From contig QVOM02000023.1 in the NCBI GenBank assembly GCA_003586115.2, positions 4,707,211-4,771,210 of the forward strand: DNA of 64,000 nt, written 5' to 3'. The stretch comes from Salvator merianae. Taxonomy: Eukaryota > Chordata > Lepidosauria > Squamata > Teiidae. The notes beneath the pieces are model-generated. The model ran no database searches. It was given only the letters and a program-made list of their open reading frames with translations, and had not been told where the DNA came from. Below, in pieces: positions 30,760 through 41,850 of this stretch (its first letter is position 1; each line of letters opens with the position of its first letter). The translations under genes were made by a program, and so were the position numbers.

Positions 30760-31284
30760 TGTCATTGGCAAAAATTTGCAGCCTTAGAGCGAACGTGCCA
30801 CAACCACAGAAGCCAAAACACAGACAGTTATGCAATTGCATATGTAATTTAAGCAATCAGATTATTTAAGGTACATCAAGATGATGAATTCATCCCCAAA
30901 TAATTCCAAAGGTGTGTCTGTGCAAAAAAAGAAACACATTTGACTCTTTTGCATCAAATGTGGTATCGTTTCATGTTCTCTCCCTTCAAGTACAATATAT
31001 GCCTGACTTAGTACTCATTGAAATAAAGGACCTTAAAAGGCATAATCCAAAGGCCAATAGGTATGTAAAACCAGCTAGGGCTTCTTAAAGGTTTCGTCAG
31101 GATAAAGTAATAAAGAAGAAGCCGAACTCATTCCAACCCATGCAGAATAAAAATGGAATAATTGCAATTATAAATCATGCTATCATAATCTTTTTTTAAT
31201 GAGAAACCTTTTAGCTGCCCCACCCTGCAAAGCCCTTTGAGAAGTAAATCCGACATCTCCACTAACCATCTTTTTACTTTGCAG
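30760..31284. promoter_or_regulatory. CDK5RAP2: Repeat-poor AT-rich block before exon J
   Basis: AT-rich, no transposon seen (GGAATAATTGCAATTATAAA at about 31154). The last 40 bp are the exon J polypyrimidine region (TCTTTTTACTTTGCAG). Confidence 0.2.
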
Positions 31285-31331
31285 TGGCCTTAACTCACGA
31301 TGTTTTAAAGAAGGCACGAGGAAACCTCGAA
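31285..31331 (+). CDS. CDK5RAP2: CDK5RAP2 exon J (CM2-like core)
   Basis: 47-bp exon. The acceptor is CTTTTTACTTTGCAG ending at 31284 and the donor is CTCGAA|GTGAGT. Two bases complete Leu with exon I and 15 codons follow, ending in phase 0. It encodes residues 467-482, LALTHDVLKKARGNLE, joined to VIIDQ of exon I. This is the C-terminal motif shared by CDK5RAP2 (..THKILRKARGNLE in human as I recall) and PDE4DIP (..THDVLKKAR.NLE). In the human protein it overlaps the segment reported to be needed for centrosome and Golgi attachment and calmodulin binding. The exon is too short for an ORF search to find. It is followed by two possible last exons. Confidence 0.93.
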
Positions 31332-31705
31332 GTGAGTAAAATCTCCACGTGGACTAATTAGCTGTCACCATTAACACAGTCTGTTCGTTCCCCCTTGTGT
31401 CTGAGTGTTTATTGGAACACAATCGATCGCCTAGTTAATAACAATGCTTTGCACAGTCAGTGTCATTTTTGTAGGGTGTGTGTGTGTGTGTATCATTGTG
31501 TATCAAAACCATGCGAGGATTTGGCCCTTTTAATGGACCCAAAGCTGTCCATGACACCCATGAGATGTCTTGGACCTTTGGGAGCATGGAAAGAGGTTAT
31601 GGTTTTAAACATGCATTCAGGGGCATTGGTCTGAAATGAAGCACCCGTGGCACAGGCTTTCCATCTTGGTGAGAACACCTTGTAAAATTCTTCAAGAACC
31701 ATTGC

Positions 31706-31795
31706 TCTCCTCGACATGCTGGTTTTCTACATGCAAGGAACTGCAGTCCCTCCTTGACATGCTGGTTTTCTATATGCAAGGAGCTGCATTCCCTC
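31706..31795. repeat. 44-bp tandem duplication
   Basis: CTCCTCGACATGCTGGTTTT at 31706 recurs at 31750 as CTCCTTGACATGCTGGTTTT, with the same downstream ATGCAAGGARCTGCA. Confidence 0.9.
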
Positions 31796-31926
31796 CTTCA
31801 CAAGAGCCTTTTTCCTTTGATCTGAAGAATGCACTGCCTGGTATGGCTTTTCCTGTTCAATGCCAGTTTCTCCTTCCGGTTGTCATGGCAAGATTTTATT
31901 AACTTCAAAATTGTTTTCTTCCCTAG

Positions 31927-31986
31927 ATTCTTCCAGCCGAACACAAAACAGCGGCTACCAGTCTCAGCAAGAAAAAGCTTTTCTGA
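31927..31986 (+). CDS. CDK5RAP2: Possible alternative terminal exon K of CDK5RAP2
   Basis: The acceptor is TTGTTTTCTTCCCTAG ending at 31926, with a good pyrimidine tract. In phase 0 it continues directly from exon J and encodes ILPAEHKTAATSLSKKKLF, then TGA at 31984-31986. An AATAAA lies only 15 bases after the stop. It would give a 501-residue fragment with a basic tail. I do not recall this tail from any CDK5RAP2. The alternative exon at 40151 begins with Leu-Arg like the human terminal exon. So this is either an alternative last exon or a chance phase-compatible frame. Confidence 0.4.
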   Translation: MLPAEHKTAATSLSKKKLF

Positions 31987-32001
31987 AGATCGCCCCTCCC
32001 T

Positions 32002-32007
32002 AATAAA
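32002..32007 (+). terminator. CDK5RAP2: AATAAA poly(A) signal after exon K
   Basis: AATAAA 15 nt after the exon K stop, followed by T-rich sequence (GCCTTATTCTTTCG). It would imply a very short 3' UTR. Confidence 0.35.
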
Positions 32008-33039
32008 GACCAGGTTTTCTCTCCCGTTGAGCCTTATTCTTTCGACTGCTCCTTTGCTCCCGAGGCCTTAATATGGCTTGTAAATTTTTTGCAAGCAAAT
32101 TTTCCAAGTTCAGATTGTCACCAGTTCTCTGGCGTCAGAAAATAATCTATCTTAACATTGTGTTTAAGGCCACTGAGGTTGCCAGTATTGGCAACAGACC
32201 AAGCAACAGGACAATTAGAAATAGCATGTGACTGAGAATATTTTGATCTTTTTTTTTTTTTTTAAATTAACAGGAAATAACAAAACTTTGGAAAGCTTTC
32301 TCTCTCTGTTTGTGCTTTCAGTTGTGGTACAGTATTTGCTTATGCTAGGAATAGGGACCAAAATGGTACAAGAAGGGAGTGTACTGGGGCAACACGTTAT
32401 AGGTACGTTGTGCCTGGATTTTTTTTTATGTGGGAAACCTTTTTTTTTTTTTTTACAAAAATGTACGATTTTTAGAAAGTGTTGTTTACTTGAGGAGTTT
32501 CAGGTAAATGTGTTAAGTCTCTGTTATGGTTCTGGGTTGCAATGCAGTGCTTAGCTGGAGGAAAAAACCTCTAAAACTGAATCACGCTTGTCTTTTGTCT
32601 TTAAAACAAAACTGGTCATAATATGTTACTACCTTTTCTAACAAGCAAAGCTTAAATTTTCACACTTTTCAATCCGACAGGAATATATATATATATGTTG
32701 CCTGTCCCTTGACTGAATCTTGAAAAGCCACTGTAGCAGGAGATCTGAAAGAAAGGAAAGACATTTTGTCTCTCCACTCACCCTCTCATACCTCTTTTGT
32801 CTTGCTGTGGGCGGGTGGATTATGGTTCCTTGTATGTTTGTGTGTGCGTGTAGACAGAGATGCAAAACTCCATTTAAGTGAGCAGGAGCTTTCTCCCCTA
32901 CTTTTTATGACCACAGCAGCTACATGTGTGGACACATCAGAGCTTTTAAGCTCTTGAAAATCAAGGAGATCCAAGATAATTCTTTTGGTCATAGTGGTCT
33001 GCAAACTGGAGGAAACTAGAGAAACACAGGGGTAGAAAA

Positions 33040-33311
33040 TAGTGATGTGCCAAACTAGTTCAGTTGGTTTGTGGTTCGCAGCAAACTAGGGTGTCTGCGT
33101 GGTTTGCATGAGAACTGAACCACCCAGTTCGAAAAACTCTGTTCAAATCAAACCTGAGCCAAGGAATGGTCTGACGAACCAAGGAAACCACAGCAAACGG
33201 GGACATTTGCTTGGTTCACATGCAAACCGAACCACCCTGTTAAAAGTAGTTCAAGGGTAGTTTGGTTCGATTTGAATTGAACCACTACATTTCAGTTCAC
33301 ATACCTCCCTA
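33040..33311. mobile_element. hAT-like MITE with 8-bp target duplication (7 of 8)
   Basis: Flanked by GTAGAAAA (33032-33039) and GTAGAGAA (33312-33319). Starts TAGTGATGTGCC. The interior is built from GGTTTG/CAAACC and GGTTCG/CGAACC steps. Confidence 0.75.
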
Positions 33312-33589
33312 GTAGAGAAGTTCCAATTGGAAACCTCCACTAGGGACACACACCCAAACACACACACATGTGCAAACACCCCAAATTAATTGATGAGCCA
33401 TTTATGGTTGGCTTTAGATCGGGGCACCCAATCTCTGCCCCCCCAGATATTGTTGAATTAAGCTGCCATCATTCCGTGCCACTGGTCAGGGTTGGTCGAA
33501 GCTGTGGTTCAGGAACCTCTGAAAGGTCAGAATTCAAGCCTCTTTGCTTTAGCTTTAAAAAAAAGATAAAAAAAATTAACAGATTAATA

Positions 33590-34080
33590 TAATTAAGCAC
33601 AACCCACGCAGGACAGAACAGGTCCTCAAGAGTTACATACATCTTATATAGACATTGATGATTATTGATCACATTTAGGTATGATTGTATGCAATGTTGC
33701 ATATATCTTTCCCCAGCCCAGAGCAATTATATTTCTTTGGTTGTTTAGAACATCATATAAAATTTGCCTAATCCATGACAAGACATTTTGCGCCTGTAAA
33801 TACCTTTCTTTAATTTTTTCTAAAGAGTTCAACAGTGGATTCCAAACTTCTAACGAAATAATCTTTTCTTGCCTTTCCCAACACATTTTCTCTTCTATTG
33901 GTACCGTATTCATCCAAGGTGATCTCCCGTAATTTCTTGTACCATTCCTTCAGCGATAGATTGTTAGCAGATTTCCAGTTTGGGTGATCACTAATTGTGC
34001 AGCGTGAATCATAACTTGAATTATCGTTTTATTTTTTGGCTAATACGATTTTAAACCATTCCCTTTCTTACACGTTCCTT
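33590..34080 (-). mobile_element. L1-like LINE ORF2 C-terminal fragment, minus strand
   Basis: The minus-strand translation contains NWKSANNLSLKEWYKKLREI, then TLDEYGT, then after a frameshift WNPLLNSLEKIKERYLQAQN. This is the style of the L1-clade ORF2 C-terminus. It is frameshifted and 5' truncated. Related minus-strand sequence may extend to about 34400. Confidence 0.5.
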
Positions 34081-35043
34081 TTAGGGATGTTTCCTGAATG
34101 CTATGAACTTGTAAAAGATTGCTGACTGTATTCGTGTGAAGTGTTGGTGCGATGTAATGTTTTTAACTGTTGACCTATGAACCATGTTAAACAAAGTTTT
34201 GGGAAAGGCAGGATGCAATTTATATTTTCAAAAAAATCCTTTGAGGCATCTCTTAAAATGATGACCCTCCTAGAAGCATCTGGTTGGTGGCTGGAGATAA
34301 TGGACTGATGGATTTTGTTGTGGTCCAACTGAGCTTTCACTAAAACCGATTTTCCTTTAAAATCTTTCCTGCAAGTATTCGTCTCCTCTCTCAATCACTC
34401 CCAAAACCCCATGTTGAGCATAAAGTAACATCTGAAAAAAACTCTTGAGCCTTTACTCAAACCCATTGGAGATGCAAGATGGCATAACAATGCTTATTAA
34501 AGATAGTATGAAAGAGTTCTGACTTTTTGAGCATGGCCGACAGTCGTAGAAGCTGCATAGAAGAAGGAAACAGATAAATAGTGAAGAGTTTGCTAGCATC
34601 TAGGAAGACCAGGAGGTACTCTATATAGACAGTTGCTCAGAAAATAGCTTGTTAGTTTTTCCCGTTATTTATTTTTGTTTATTTATGTCATTTGTATCCT
34701 GCCTTTGTTCCGGAGAGTTTAAGACAGTGCTTATCTTTCTCAACAGACATCATATGAATGGTTATATCTTTGGGACACTTTTTGCCTTCCACCATTGTTC
34801 AAGGGCTGATGGGAGATTTAGCCAAAAATAAGGGCTGGGAAAAGCTATGCTAAGATAAGCTTGCCTCTCAAAAAAAGAAAGTTGGGTCAGAGAGGCAGCC
34901 CAGAAGAGAGATAAAAACAACTGCCGTGGATTCTCTCTTTAAAATGTGTAACACCTGAGGCTTCCCCACAAAAGTTCAGTCTAACAGGCTACCCACTTAT
35001 GTATCCTTATGGTCCAGTGCAAGGGGCCGGATTTGTCCATCTA

Positions 35044-35320
35044 AGGCGGCATCCAGACGTTACCCCCAAATTGTGCTATTTAGTGATATTCCGGAGTAAA
35101 ACTCCTTCACAACAATCGCTTGTTGCCCAAACAGCTGGGCAATAGGATAGGAAAGGGTGGACACTTATCTTGTCTGGTGCTTGCTTCTGAGATGGTGTGG
35201 TGCACACATCGGAGGTGCACAATTGCTGCCTTGTGCAATGCGCGGCCGCCATTTTCAGGCCATACATGTGTATGGTGACCATTTTCAAGATGGTGGCTCC
35301 CGGCAGCAGCGTCCAGACAG
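35044..35320. mobile_element. Possible MITE with GGCATCCAGACG/CGTCCAGAC ends
   Basis: Left GGCGGCATCCAGACGTTACC and right CAGCAGCGTCCAGACAGG are similar but not a clean inverted pair. The interior has GCCATTTTCAGG..ACCATTTTCAAGATGG. Weak. Confidence 0.3.
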
Positions 35321-36207
35321 GTGAGTGAATATTGCTGTATTGGGAAAGCACAGGTTGAGAAGTTTTTCTCCCACTATAGCGATACTGCAGGATATGGCCC
35401 CTGTATCTTGAATCTGTGTTGGGATTACCACAGACACGTTTGGCAGTCCCAACAGAATAGTCCTGTCTTTTACCCCAGAGGAAGAACTCACTTCTGGGTC
35501 TGCTTTGTTTGGGGCTTCTGTGTCCATAGTCTCCATCTCAGGGTCGAAGGACCTGCAGCCCTTCAGATCTTGGGTATCAGGATGGGGTTTGGGATTCATG
35601 GACATCACAAGGTCCTCCAATACCAGAAGTGCTCACTCTGTGGCTGACCATGTATGTTTGATCTGCAGCTTTCCTGGTGAGATTGTGGAGCTCCTCTATG
35701 GCTCTAAATGGCCATTTACTGATGATCTTTTTGCAGTGGGGAAGACCAGATCTTGATCTGGTTTGAAAAATAGACACTTCAATTAAAAGTCAGTCTGGTT
35801 TGCTGCCCAGTAGAGGAATTGCAGACAACAATGTGTCACTGTTCAACATCTTGGAAGCTCTCCATTGACCTGCCTTGGGAGATGTAGTTCAGCCACAGTT
35901 GATGGGCTGCAGTTTGGTGCCATGATCTACAGACTCCTTGTCCAGGCTTCTGGCAGACAGAGATATATGGTACACAGAAGCCACGAGACACCTTTGTTTC
36001 TCCAAATGTCTGCTTGAATTGTAGGTAGCGCTGTGTGATGTGAGATACAGATCATTGTTTTACTGGTGTTGAAAGAGGCGAGATGTTTCTGATCAGAATT
36101 CCTCATTCAATAAATCAACTGCTTTACTATAAACTGTACTGTGTCTGTATTTTCTGTCTCTTTCAACCTCAGATTCCTTCCCCAAAGCTTTCTTTTTTCA
36201 TTGCTGT

Positions 36208-36525
36208 TGTTGGGTACCACCAAGTTGTTGGGCCACCACCGAGTGTTGGGCACTCCTGGTCGATTCCTTGGGCCTCTCTATGCAGTTTTCTTGGCAGAGA
36301 TGCAGAAGTGGTTTGCTATTGCCTACTTCTCAGGAGAGGCTGGGGATTGAACCGGCAACCCTCTGCTTTCCAGGCAGTTTGCTCTACCACTGAGCTACAG
36401 CTCCTCCCAGACTCAATCAGCCCCTCTATGCAGTTTTTTTGGCAGAGATTCAGAAGTGGTTTGCCATTGCCTACTTCTGGGCCAAGGCTGAGGATTGAAC
36501 TGATAACCCTTTTCCTTACAGGCAG
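36208..36525 (-). mobile_element. Sauria-type SINE dimer, minus strand
   Basis: Tail at 36208 (TTGGGTACCACCAAGTTG), then two units with TGCAGTTTT at 36281 and 36429, again 148 bp apart. The units contain the reverse complement of GGTTCAATCCCCAGCCTC. Confidence 0.88.
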
Positions 36526-37477
36526 AACGTAGAAAAAGCAATGAAAGAGACCAGCTCCCTTCTCTGTTTCTCATGTGTCTCAGCAATACGTGAGCAAAAC
36601 AGAATAAAAATAAACACCCTCCTATTTTGTAAGAACCAGAAACTGTATTGCTGATAATTGCTGGAGCAAAGTACAATGTTGAAATCCTTGAGTCAATTAC
36701 TGTATTAAGATCACTGCCAAGAATATTAAAATGCTTTGTCTGCTGGCCAAAATGTTTTCTACTAGACATGATGGGTTGTAAGATTTCCTCATCAGGACCT
36801 GGTAACCGAGATGTGTCTTTTACAAGATAAACTGGTGGCTGACTAAATATTGGTAAAGAGGGTTCTGGGAAATTCTGTGCCACCTTTTCCTGTATGGCAG
36901 CAAAAGCAAACCAAGCGATAGCAAACCAGCAACTGACCACTGTCAATGTGGAAAGCAAATCTTTGCTCATAATCAAGCTGGTCATTCCCCTGAATGCTTT
37001 CGGTTTTGGAAAGAGCTGTCCATTTCAGAGACTGTTTATTTTGCCTTTATTGGAATTCTATTGCTGTGTGCTTACTGGCATTAAGTGTAATGCACTATTG
37101 GAAGCTTGTTGATATACTTGGAAGAGACCGCTGAGGAATACTGTATCCAAAGATCCTAATGCATTTGGCATTTTTTTTTCTCTTCTAGTATTTTGATAGC
37201 TTAAATGTGTTTGACATTTTGCTTTTGTAATATGTTGATATCCTTATATGGGACACCTCTACAATTGCGTTCGGAGATATCTGACTGATTCAGCATTTCA
37301 TTTTCATTTATATGGATAAAGGTGCATATTTTGCTGGTTTGGACTAGGTCTATAATATTGCAAATACAAACATTTTTTGCTTGTGATCATCCAGGTAGAC
37401 TGTTGAAAATATAGTTCAGTTCTTGTGCTAATATAGAATCATATTGTTTAATCTCTTTTTGTATGTTTAAGGACATA

Positions 37478-37602
37478 AGAACATAAAGAGGAGCCCTGCT
37501 GGATCAGGCCACGACCCATTTAGTCCAGCATTCTGTTTCACACAGTGGCCCACCAATTGCTTCTGGTCATTCCCAAGCAGAATAAAAGGCAAAACCTTCA
37601 CA
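37478..37602 (-). mobile_element. CR1-like 3' end, minus strand, truncated
   Basis: GAACATAAAGAGGAGCCCTG..CACACAGTGGCCCACCAATT..GGCAAAACCTTCAC, then breaks off. Confidence 0.85.
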
Positions 37603-38734
37603 TTTACCTATGTATGAATGTACACACACACACACACACTAGAAAAAGCAAAAGCTATTCTCTGTTTTTAGGATCATTATCATTTATGGTTTCTGTATGC
37701 AAGTTTTCAGAACCTCAATTTTTCATAGCCCTTATTGTCAAGTTTTGCAGACTCTAACAGCTCGTGAGCAGAATTCCCTTAGCGTACTGAAGGGATCTGA
37801 AAACATTCGAGAAATAACTTGACTATTTCATGATATGCAAAATGTCTGAGATGAAGCAGAAAACACAACCGATATAATTCCAACAGTTTTGCTCAGGAAT
37901 AAAGAATTACCAACTGATGCAGAGTTCCCAACCCAAATCATTTTCAAAGAGGACAAAATGTCTGATAGAGCATTCTTTAACAATATGGTTGTCCAGTTGG
38001 ACCCTTCCAAATGCATGGCAGTTGGTAGACAACAGGTTCAGCAGAGTACCAGAATTATAGATGGCAATATTATAGTTTTGCATTCAAGTCTATAAGCACC
38101 AGATCCTGGCTTTGCATGTATTTATTTTATTTAGCTTGTACATTTTTGTTGTTTTTGCTACTTTTAGTTTATTCACTGGTTTTCCGTGCCTTCTCTACAA
38201 TGATGGTCCACTGTAAAGTTAATCTTTATTTAGTTAAAAATTGGATTGCGCTCCTTTTAAGATCAAATCTCTTAGCAGTTTCCTTTGAAATACTTAAATC
38301 AATATTCAATTGCGGTTCTAAACCTGCATCCCAGAATAATGAGGACCATCCAGCTCAGTGTGGTTGTGTCTGGGTGACTTTGGTGTTGTGTTTTATTAGT
38401 TTTCACTTGAGGCACTTGCATATTGGTAGAAGTCATTAAATGACCCAATGAATTGGAGTGAAGACTTCAGTGCTTTAAAAAAAAAAAAGTTCAAGTTTTT
38501 AATTGCATTGGTTTATTGTCCTTACTGCTCACCACCTTGCAAACACCTTGAGTGTTGCACCTAAGTAGACAGAAAAGGAAAGGTCAAACCTTCTTGCAAC
38601 CAAGGGAACCCAGGCGGTTACCTGGGCAAGGATACAGAAGTGGTTTTCTGAACACTTTAGGATGAAATTGCCAGGGGTCAAACCTGTGGACCTCTGCTTT
38701 CTAAACTGCTGGTTGGATGGGATATGAATGTGTT

Positions 38735-39190
38735 TATTTATTTCAGTATTTATATCCCGCCCTTCACCTGAAGGGCCCAGGGTGGGTCCCACCATTGATA
38801 AAACAATAAAAGCAATATATGAAAAGCATAATTAAAATATAACCCACCCACCCTGGCAGGGGCACATTCAGAGGGTGCTAAATATTAAAAGCCTAGGTGA
38901 AGAGATAAATTTTAATCAGGCACCGAAAAGCAGGTAAGTTTGACGCCTGGCACTCCTCCGTTGGGAGGTTGTTCCAAACCTTGGGGGCCAACACAGAAAA
39001 GGCTCTCTCGTGTGCACCATCCCTCGCACCTCTGAAAGCAGCATAGCTAGAGGAGGGGTATCCATCCATCCATGTGATAGCACTCCAAGGCTGTTTTGTC
39101 CTGTGCAGTGTGCAAGCGCATCGTTGATGCAGATGGCAATAAAGAAATAGATGAACTGAATGCAGTGGCAAGCTCTTTGTTATTGTAGAA
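38735..39190 (-). mobile_element. L2-type LINE 3' end with RT C-terminus, minus strand
   Basis: The minus-strand frame encodes RAFSVLAPKVWNNLP, then the LPAFRCLIKIYLF-type ending of L2/CR1 reverse transcriptases. The 3' UTR then reads on the + strand as TTTATTTCAGTATTTATATC, CCGCCCTTCACCTGAAGGGC, CCAGGGTGGGT. Same family as 61505-61920. Confidence 0.85.
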
Positions 39191-40150
39191 ACAAAAACGC
39201 AGGCTGCCTAATGTGCCATGCATGGAGAGCTTTGCACATGCCCACGAGCTACCAGAAGGTCTAGATCAATTGTCAGTACTGATATCCCAGAACCCACTTT
39301 TTCAACAGCTAGGAGAGGGCTCTCTGGTGCTCCTCCGCGGGTGAGGGGGGCTGTTTTTAATGTGTTTTTAATTGTTTTTATTCTGTGCACGTTTCTACCC
39401 TCCATGTTAATATTTCTTGTAAACATTTCTTCTATATAAATGTCTTAAATAATAAATATAAATGAATAGGGATGCAAAGATCAAACCTAGACAAAAATCA
39501 TTGGGCTGGGACAATTGTACAGCTCAGTCATTGCTGCTGTAATGTTCTTCAGATGGTTCAGAACTAGCAGCTGGCGGAGGCTGGTGAGAGTTTAGTTTGG
39601 TGAATTCAATTGGAGGTCATCTAGACTGTCCCCCTGGTAAGCCAGAATTGCATGTATGTTTTCTGTGTCACAGTGCTTTCACTGCAGAAGAGGAAACTGC
39701 ATCAAGCCTTTTGCAGAAAGCAGGGGGAGGTGTTTGTTTTTGGGTGATTTTTTCCTCTCTTTTTTAAAAAAATGCCCCAAATGAGTTTTAATTTTAGACA
39801 TCAGCTAATCAAATGGAGAGGCGGGAGAAGGCAACATGGCGCTCTAGATTCTTCACACATTGTCTTCCCATCATGCAAGAAACATCAAGTTAATTTTACT
39901 AAGTAGCTAAATTATAGACACTCGGAGGTAATCAAAAAATGATGTAAATTCCAACTTTCAGAATTAATTACGCTGTGTATTTTGAGGGAAGTTCACAGCA
40001 CCTGAAAGAAACAGCTGTATCTCTATATATAGTGTGCCAATTTCAACCCGTCTTTCTGCATCCTTTCTTTCCACCATCTGTACTTCCCTCGCTATCTTTT
40101 TTCTCTTTTCAAGACAAACTATTTTCTGCCAATGTGCTTTTTTTCCACAG

Positions 40151-40276
40151 CTCCGGCAATATCCTTGGACTTCTGCCCCCCAGCAAAACGATGCATCAAT
40201 TCAGCAAGGCCCACACCAAGGCCTGCAGCAGAGGGAGGGTTTGCAGAAATACTTTGCCGCTGCAACTGGGTCATAG
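40151..40276 (+). CDS. CDK5RAP2: CDK5RAP2 terminal exon L (distal)
   Basis: The acceptor is GCTTTTTTTCCACAG ending at 40150, with a long pyrimidine tract. Phase 0, joining exon J directly. It encodes residues 483-523, starting LRQYPWTSAPQQNDASIQQG, then a Gln-rich stretch, and ends ATGS with TAG at 40274-40276. The human protein, as I recall, continues after GNLE with LRPGG and ends in PGS, so the first two residues and the last two fit, while the middle is not conserved. That makes this the better candidate for the usual last exon. With it the window encodes 523 residues in one continuous frame. Confidence 0.68.
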   Translation, partial: LRQYPWTSAPQQNDASIQQGPHQGLQQREGLQKYFAAATGS

Positions 40277-40589
40277 GGAGACAGCGAGCTGTTCTTTTGG
40301 ACTCTGTCGCTTTGAAAGAGAACAAAGTGAAACTCTTAAGAGAAAACTCTTAATGAGCCAAGCTTTTTTAAACACAGCAAATAAGAAAGGCACCTTGCAG
40401 ATTTGAGGAGGGGGGAAACCAGTTTGAGAAGGCCGGGATTTTCTCACCCTTGCAAAACTTTGATCTAATTAGTTTGCATAGAACTTTAAAAACAGGAAAA
40501 GAAAAAAAAAAAAAGGAAGTTGAGAAAAATGTATATTTTGAAAACAAACAAGGAAAGTGGAGTGATGCGAACCTGGGATAAATTGACTT

Positions 40590-40945
40590 CCCCAAAATGC
40601 AGCAGTACAATTATGGTGTGTGAGGATACAGATTTTGTGCTCCTCCGGAGATGGAGATCCAAATTTCTCAACCTGTTTTTGTGCTGGATGTGGCTGGGAG
40701 CAGCTGAAGTCCCATAAGGTGTGGAGAGAATCCCTGGAGAATAAGCTGGGTTTGTGCTTACCGTGTGGGAACAGTCCGGCAGTACCACTTCAGTGTGGAG
40801 CGAATTCCAGTGACCAGAATGGTTCCGGAGTCCCGGTACAGCACCCCACGATCTCCAGAGCCACTTCTGGTTCTGTCAAGCTCTAGGAACTGAAGTTCCT
40901 AACCTCAGTTCCCCTGGGACATATTTCAGTGGCCACGGTCCAGTC
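40590..40945. mobile_element. Decayed MITE of the GGCC..CACTT superfamily
   Basis: The pieces TCTAGGAACTGAAGTTCCTA (palindromic), CTCAGTTCCCCTGGGAC and CAGTCCGGCAGTACCACTTC parallel the interiors of 12474-12972 and 50608-51113 (CTAGGAATGAAAATTCCTAG, GAGCCCCTGGGGG). The ends are unclear. Confidence 0.35.
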
Positions 40946-41225
40946 TACTTCCCCGTCTGGTATACAGTTGACTATCTTTGCTGTCCTGCTGGCCATCTTT
41001 TCTTCACACCACTTGTCCAGCCCATTGCGTGATTTTTTTAAAAAAAAGATATTCATCTTTTCAGCCCTTCCTTTTCTCCTCTCTTCCCCTTTTGCTCCCT
41101 CTACCCATTGCTTTTAGTATTCTTTTTTAGCATTATTTGAACGCCGTTTAAACTTTTTCTTTTATTGGTCCGTAAATCACCTCGAGAAGCTTTTATGAGT
41201 AGTACAGAAATATTTTAAGCCAGCA

Positions 41226-41231
41226 AATAAA
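41226..41231 (+). terminator. CDK5RAP2: AATAAA poly(A) signal after exon L
   Basis: CAGCAAATAAAAAAAAAG at 41221-41238, about 950 bp after the exon L stop, followed by GGTTTTTTTTAATGG. First perfect hexamer downstream of the distal stop. Confidence 0.45.
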
Positions 41232-41499
41232 AAAAAAGATCCCTGGGTTTTTTTTAATGGCCTGGTGGGGTTTGTAGCTTGCTACCTGCAACTTAAAGCA
41301 ACCTTCTCGTATCCCCCTGCCAAACTATTGCCTGGTGCCAAATCAGAAACGGTGGAGTCGTCCCAAAATATCTGGTTTGATGAAAGAATGAAGGACTTCA
41401 TACCTGCTCAAAGATGCAGTAAAAAATGGAAGGAGAAGAACAAGGAAAGAGACAGATGGGGGTTAAAACCTGCAATTCACATATCTGTAGCATTCCTAT

Positions 41500-41850
41500 T
41501 AGTCCTGGGATATCAAGACGATATCCAAAAACATAAGTATTACGGGAAATCTTGCAACGATGGCGGCTTTCCCATAATAGTGATTGCTTACCTCTGTCTG
41601 CTGGTTCCCTACGTCATTGTTCCTGTTCCAAAATGCCCGGATGTTAGCCAAGTGTGGGAGAAATGCAAAAGAAGGTCAGCAGGTGCTTTGCTAACATCCG
41701 GGAATTTGGAACGGGATCAGGAATAAAAGGAGTTGGCAGACCAGGTTAGGAATGGGGTTTGCCGGCTGCTGCCTGGCAGGGGTGACAAGAGATGATTGAA
41801 GGATTTGAAGACGTTCCCATAATAGCCTCCTGCCATCTGAAGGCACCTGC
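41500..41850. mobile_element. MITE-like inverted repeat (TCTGCTGGTTCC.. family)
   Basis: CTCTGTCTGCTGGTTCCCTA..GTTCCAAAATGCCCGGATGT..AGCCAAGT is followed by its rough inverse (AGCAGGTGCTTTGCTAACAT..CCGGGAATTTGGAACGGGAT). It ends CCATCTGAAGGCACCTG, like the end at 48117. Same family as 47720-48117. Confidence 0.6.

Larger units (their letters stand above)
23580..31284 (+). other. CDK5RAP2: Intron I-J
   Basis: 7.7-kb intron with SINE, CR1 and L2 copies listed separately. 24000-24290, 25880-26430, 26660-27060, 28420-29120 and 30350-30760 hold nothing I can name. Confidence 0.7.
31332..40150 (+). other. CDK5RAP2: Intron J-L, with a possible alternative last exon
   Basis: 8.8 kb if the distal last exon is used. 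Contains two CR1/L2 tails, L1-like sequence, Sauria SINE dimer and MITEs listed separately. 34400-35030, 35340-36200, 36540-37480, 37640-38570 and 39440-40000 hold nothing I can name. Confidence 0.65.
40277..41250 (+). other. CDK5RAP2: Probable 3' UTR of CDK5RAP2
   Basis: From the exon L stop to just past the first perfect AATAAA. A weaker AATAAG occurs at 40379 and could end a shorter form. The UTR would include MITE-like sequence at about 40590-40945. Confidence 0.45.

Noticed and set aside
3091..31331. PDE4DIP (myomegalin) instead of CDK5RAP2
   Set aside because: Exons A, I and J look compatible with PDE4DIP, but exons B, C, D, E, G and H carry CDK5RAP2-type blocks (KLRESLSKK, NDKLL..LR.EL..YEKL, W.DKNGRH, LKLLWRVSLP) that PDE4DIP lacks or has in diverged form, as far as I remember.
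36083..36985. 149- and 190-residue frames near 36.1-37.0 kb
   Set aside because: They cross a SINE dimer and contain SINE-derived peptide; the rest has no recognisable domain.
41265..41726. 153-residue + strand frame just after the poly(A) signal
   Set aside because: Its second half lies in a palindromic MITE also present at 47720; no recognisable domain and no supporting splice or start context.
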